This document shows positions 7,089 through 8,245 of a stretch of DNA of 8,245 nucleotides, piece by piece (within the stretch, counting starts at the first letter, position 1; each line of letters opens with the position of its first letter). The position numbers and the translations under genes were made by a program. This DNA comes from an uncultured Eubacteriales bacterium (lineage in GTDB: Bacteria > Bacillota > Clostridia > Peptostreptococcales > Anaerovoracaceae): NCBI GenBank assembly GCA_900551415.1, contig URWB01000102.1:1-8245 (forward strand), in the 5' to 3' direction. Below the pieces are notes generated by a model. That model made no database searches. It saw only the letters and a program-made list of their open reading frames with translations, and was not told where the DNA came from.

Positions 7089-7117
7089 AGTGTATCACGT
7101 TAGCGTGCTAAAGTCAA
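7089..7117 (-). promoter_or_regulatory. Sigma-A-type promoter of the his operon
   Basis: On the minus strand, TTGACT (7117-7112) is followed by exactly 17 bp and then TACACT (7094-7089). The -35 box matches five of six consensus bases and the -10 box four of six. Transcription would start near 7082, giving a leader of about 37 nt before the hisZG ATG at 7045. That leader is too short for a T-box or a peptide attenuator. The spacer contains an 18-bp near-palindrome, listed separately. Confidence 0.75.
7097..7114 (-). promoter_or_regulatory. Putative operator inside the his promoter spacer
   Basis: ACGTTAGCGTGCTAAAGT (plus strand) is a near-palindrome: arms AC-x-TTAGC and GCTAA-x-GT around a 2-bp centre, with one mismatched pair per arm. 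It fills the gap between -35 and -10 and overlaps the -35 box, the classical position for a repressor. An overlapping CACG-CTAA-CGTG symmetry (minus strand) shares the same bases. Firmicutes are predicted to control his genes with a TrpR-family repressor (HisR/YerC), which is a reasonable candidate here. I cannot confirm that this is its motif, and no regulator gene is in the window. Confidence 0.6.
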
Positions 7118-7132
7118 CAGTTCTGAAACGCG

Positions 7133-7171
7133 TTTTCTTGTTTATTTTTTTAAACTTTTTGCTCCTTTTTT
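7133..7171 (-). promoter_or_regulatory. Phased A-tracts upstream of the his promoter (possible UP element or curved DNA)
   Basis: Read on the minus strand, A-runs lie at 7171-7166, 7160-7156, 7151-7145 and 7136-7133. Three of them are spaced about 10 bp centre to centre, roughly one helical turn. They begin some 16 bp upstream of the -35 box. Phased A-tracts bend DNA, and A/T-rich DNA just upstream of -35 can contact the RNA polymerase alpha subunit. A promoter-boosting role is inferred from position and composition only. Confidence 0.4.
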
Positions 7172-7192
7172 GTTGTTCTGCTCAATCTACGC

Positions 7193-7222
7193 GGGCTGCT
7201 ATAGTTTTTTATCATAGCACCC
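7193..7222. repeat. Imperfect inverted repeat in the intergenic region
   Basis: GGG-C-TGCTAT (7193-7202) faces ATAGCACCC (7214-7222) across an 11-bp T-rich centre. The stem is nine pairs with one bulged base. Neither side has a following U tract, so it is not a convincing terminator. On the minus strand the right arm contains TGCTATGAT, which resembles an extended -10 element, but I see no matching -35 box. It could be a second operator, a weak distal promoter or a chance hairpin. Confidence 0.4.
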
Positions 7223-7396
7223 ATGGACAAAAAAGTAATGGATATTGCCCAAAAACGTAATCCTTCGTATCTAGCCCAGATCATGGATATCCTGCTCAAA
7301 AGGAAGTCAACCGGTGCAATCTCTTTGTTTGTGGATAAAAGTCAGGCTAATAAAAAGCACAGGAAGTGTTTGATAACTTCTTGTGCCTTTTGTTAA
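7223..7396 (+). other. Doubtful 57-codon ORF in the intergenic region
   Basis: An ATG-to-TAA frame encodes MDKKVMDIAQKRNPSYLAQI and 37 more residues, a lysine-rich peptide with a helical middle. No family is recognised. There is no Shine-Dalgarno sequence before the ATG, which abuts an inverted repeat. The last 13 or so codons are the terminator hairpin of the opposite-strand lipoprotein gene. The first 40 residues have plausible amino-acid composition, so it may be a remnant of an older gene, but a chance ORF is more likely. Confidence 0.15.
7352..7394. terminator. Bidirectional rho-independent terminator downstream of the lipoprotein gene
   Basis: GCACAGGAAGT (7357-7367) pairs with ACTTCTTGTGC (7376-7386) across an 8-base loop, an 11-bp stem with one G-U or A-C position. 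On the minus strand the stem is followed by TTTTTATT (7356 downwards), which suits the lipoprotein gene ending at 7427, about 40 bp upstream. On the plus strand it is followed by CTTTTGTT. It separates the lipoprotein transcription unit from the his operon. Confidence 0.85.
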
Positions 7397-7426
7397 CCTA
7401 TTCTAAATCTTGACAAGTGTTAAGGG

Positions 7427-8002
7427 TTAGCTTTGCAGGATTTCTCTTGCGACCCTTTTTCCGTCTTGGTACAGTTTGTCCGTGTCGATTTTCAAATGAT
7501 CAATCGGCTCCGGCATGTCCCCGTCGTTTTCAAAAAACAGCTCGTGCGGCGCATCCGGATCCTCCTTATCGGCACAAACAATCATCTCTATCGCAAACTC
7601 CTCGTAATTTCCTATGTTTGCGCCGTCTGCCACCTCTTCAAGGTATGCGTCAATTGCGCTTTGCTGTTCGCTCGTCAGTTCCTGCGCTTTGCTTTCGTCC
7701 AGCATTCCCTTTACAAAAGGAATCTCCTCCAAACTTTGGTATTTGTACTTCGTTTCTCCCCGCACCAGGATTCTATACCGCATTTCCTTTTCCGTATCCT
7801 CGGTTCCCAGCAGGGTGCTTTGCAGATTGCGAACCTCATAAATCTGTTCGTAATTTGTTTTTACCCAGTTTTCTGCTTCCTGCAAAGCCTTATCCTCGGG
7901 GGTTTCTTTTTCCGTACAGGCGCACAGAAGTGACACAAGTATCATAGCTGTAAGAACCACGAATCCTTTCACAAACCTGCCTCTGCATTGTTTTTTCTTC
8001 AT
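7427..8002 (-). CDS. Small lipoprotein of unknown function
   Basis: This 191-residue protein belongs to no family I recognise. It begins with a lipoprotein signal peptide: basic MKKKQCRGRFVKG, a hydrophobic stretch FVVLTAMILVSLLCA, and a lipobox ending at Cys29 (L-C-A-C). It should therefore be lipid-anchored on the outer face of the membrane. The mature part is rich in Glu, Asp and Lys and looks soluble. It contains alternating helical stretches (33-51 EDKALQEAENWVKTN; 102-125 around KAQELTSEQQSAIDAYLEEV) and a strand-like EMRYRILVRGETKYKY (73-88). The frame is open to another ATG at 8065, but that would put 21 residues before the signal peptide and has no ribosome binding site. The chosen ATG has a perfect AGGAGGT 7 bases upstream. 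A good terminator follows the gene. It begins 63 bp after the stop of the upstream partial gene, so the two may be co-transcribed. Confidence 0.85.
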   Translation of the reverse strand: MKKKQCRGRFVKGFVVLTAMILVSLLCACTEKETPEDKALQEAENWVKTNYEQIYEVRNLQSTLLGTEDTEKEMRYRILVRGETKYKYQSLEEIPFVKGMLDESKAQELTSEQQSAIDAYLEEVADGANIGNYEEFAIEMIVCADKEDPDAPHELFFENDGDMPEPIDHLKIDTDKLYQDGKRVAREILQS

Positions 8003-8009
8003 TCCTCTT

Positions 8010-8016
8010 ACCTCCT
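8010..8016 (-). promoter_or_regulatory. Ribosome binding site that decides the lipoprotein start
   Basis: AGGAGGT on the minus strand, 7 bases before the ATG at 8002, is a full match to the anti-Shine-Dalgarno sequence. It selects this start over the in-frame ATG at 8065, which directly abuts the stop codon of the preceding gene. I see no clear promoter in the 63 bp between the two genes. Confidence 0.9.
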
Positions 8017-8065
8017 GTCCTTCGGTTCTTTCAAAACCTGAAAATAAATTCTCAGTACTTATCAT

Positions 8066-8245
8066 TTAAACATTTACAGTTTGCCTGTCATCACCCGTAA
8101 TGATTTCCACCTGCTCGATCGTAACCGGTGATTTTACCGCAAAGAGCTTCCAGCAGAATGGTTCAATATCAAATAGGTATTCTGCATTGCCATAGCAGTT
8201 CATCACAAGTTTACTGCCTTCTAAACCAATGCTGATATCTGCATC
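8066..8245 (-). CDS. C-terminal end of an unidentified protein (partial, runs off the right edge)
   Basis: The minus strand is open from the window edge (first full codon GAT at 8245) to a TAA at 8068-8066, giving the last 59 residues of a protein. The tail includes GLEGSKLVMNCYGNAEYLFD, CWKLFAVKSPVTIEQVEIIT and the end GDDRQTVNV. The pattern of alternating hydrophobic residues suggests beta strands. I do not recognise the family from this fragment. It reads in the same direction as the lipoprotein gene 63 bp downstream. Its base composition is visibly more AT-rich than the his genes. Confidence 0.65.
   Translation of the reverse strand, partial: DADISIGLEGSKLVMNCYGNAEYLFDIEPFCWKLFAVKSPVTIEQVEIITGDDRQTVNV

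Larger units (their letters stand above)
1121..7117 (-). other. Histidine biosynthesis operon (hisZG-hisC-hisB-hisH-hisA-hisF-hisIE)
   Basis: Seven minus-strand genes are packed without internal promoters that I can see. The junctions are: hisZG/hisC 8-bp overlap, hisC/hisB ATGA overlap, hisB/hisH adjacent with no gap, hisH/hisA ATGA overlap, hisA/hisF ATGA overlap, and hisF/hisIE 2-bp gap. Each gene has its own Shine-Dalgarno sequence inside the end of the previous one, consistent with translational coupling. The order matches the common Firmicutes order with hisD missing between hisG and hisC/hisB. There is no T-box or long attenuator leader, because the best promoter lies only about 40 bp before the first start codon. 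Confidence 0.92.

Noticed and set aside
7045..7222. T-box or histidine-rich leader peptide for attenuation of the his operon
   Set aside because: No T-box AGGGTGGNACCGCG-like sequence, terminator/antiterminator pair or run of His codons is present between the promoter and the hisZG start.
7410..7438. TTGACA on the plus strand at 7410-7415, considered as a promoter -35 box
   Set aside because: No -10-like hexamer occurs at 16-18 bp spacing, and no plausible plus-strand gene follows; the sequence runs into the minus-strand lipoprotein gene.

Overview
The window reads as a chromosomal segment of a Gram-positive anaerobe, most likely a member of the Clostridia with fairly GC-rich genes and AT-rich intergenic DNA. 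The grounds are strong AGGAGG-type ribosome binding sites, a signal-peptide protein with fibronectin III and PepSY domains, a short-form HisG that depends on HisZ, and a compact histidine operon. No species-level call can be made from sequence alone.

Layout. (1) Bases 1-40 hold a terminator hairpin for a gene to the left. (2) Bases 212-1117 (+) encode a secreted protein with two fibronectin type III domains and a C-terminal PepSY domain. (3) Bases 1121-7045 (-) hold a tightly packed histidine operon, in transcription order hisZ-hisG (fused), hisC, hisB, hisH, hisA, hisF, hisIE. It runs from a good sigma-A-type promoter at 7089-7117, and neighbouring genes overlap by 4-8 bp or are 0-2 bp apart. 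(4) Bases 7118-7426 are an AT-rich intergenic region with phased A-tracts, an imperfect inverted repeat, a doubtful small ORF and a bidirectional terminator. (5) Bases 7427-8002 (-) encode a small lipoprotein of unknown function. (6) Bases 8066-8245 (-) are the 3' end of a gene that enters from the right edge.

How the genes work together. The operon covers histidine synthesis from PRPP and ATP through imidazole acetol phosphate to histidinol phosphate: HisZG (step 1), HisIE (steps 2 and 3), HisA (step 4), HisH+HisF (step 5), HisB (step 6) and HisC (step 7). Histidinol-phosphate phosphatase and histidinol dehydrogenase (HisD) are not in the window, so the last steps must be encoded elsewhere if the pathway is complete.

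The most notable points are: the regulatory subunit HisZ and the catalytic subunit HisG are one continuous polypeptide with no in-frame start codon at the junction; an 18-bp near-palindrome lies in the spacer of the his promoter and looks like a repressor operator; hisD is absent from an otherwise nearly full operon; and the operon converges on the Fn3/PepSY gene with only 3 bp between stop codons and no visible terminator. I see no mobile element, CRISPR array, tRNA or rRNA. I found no clearly undescribed system beyond the fused HisZG and its control region.
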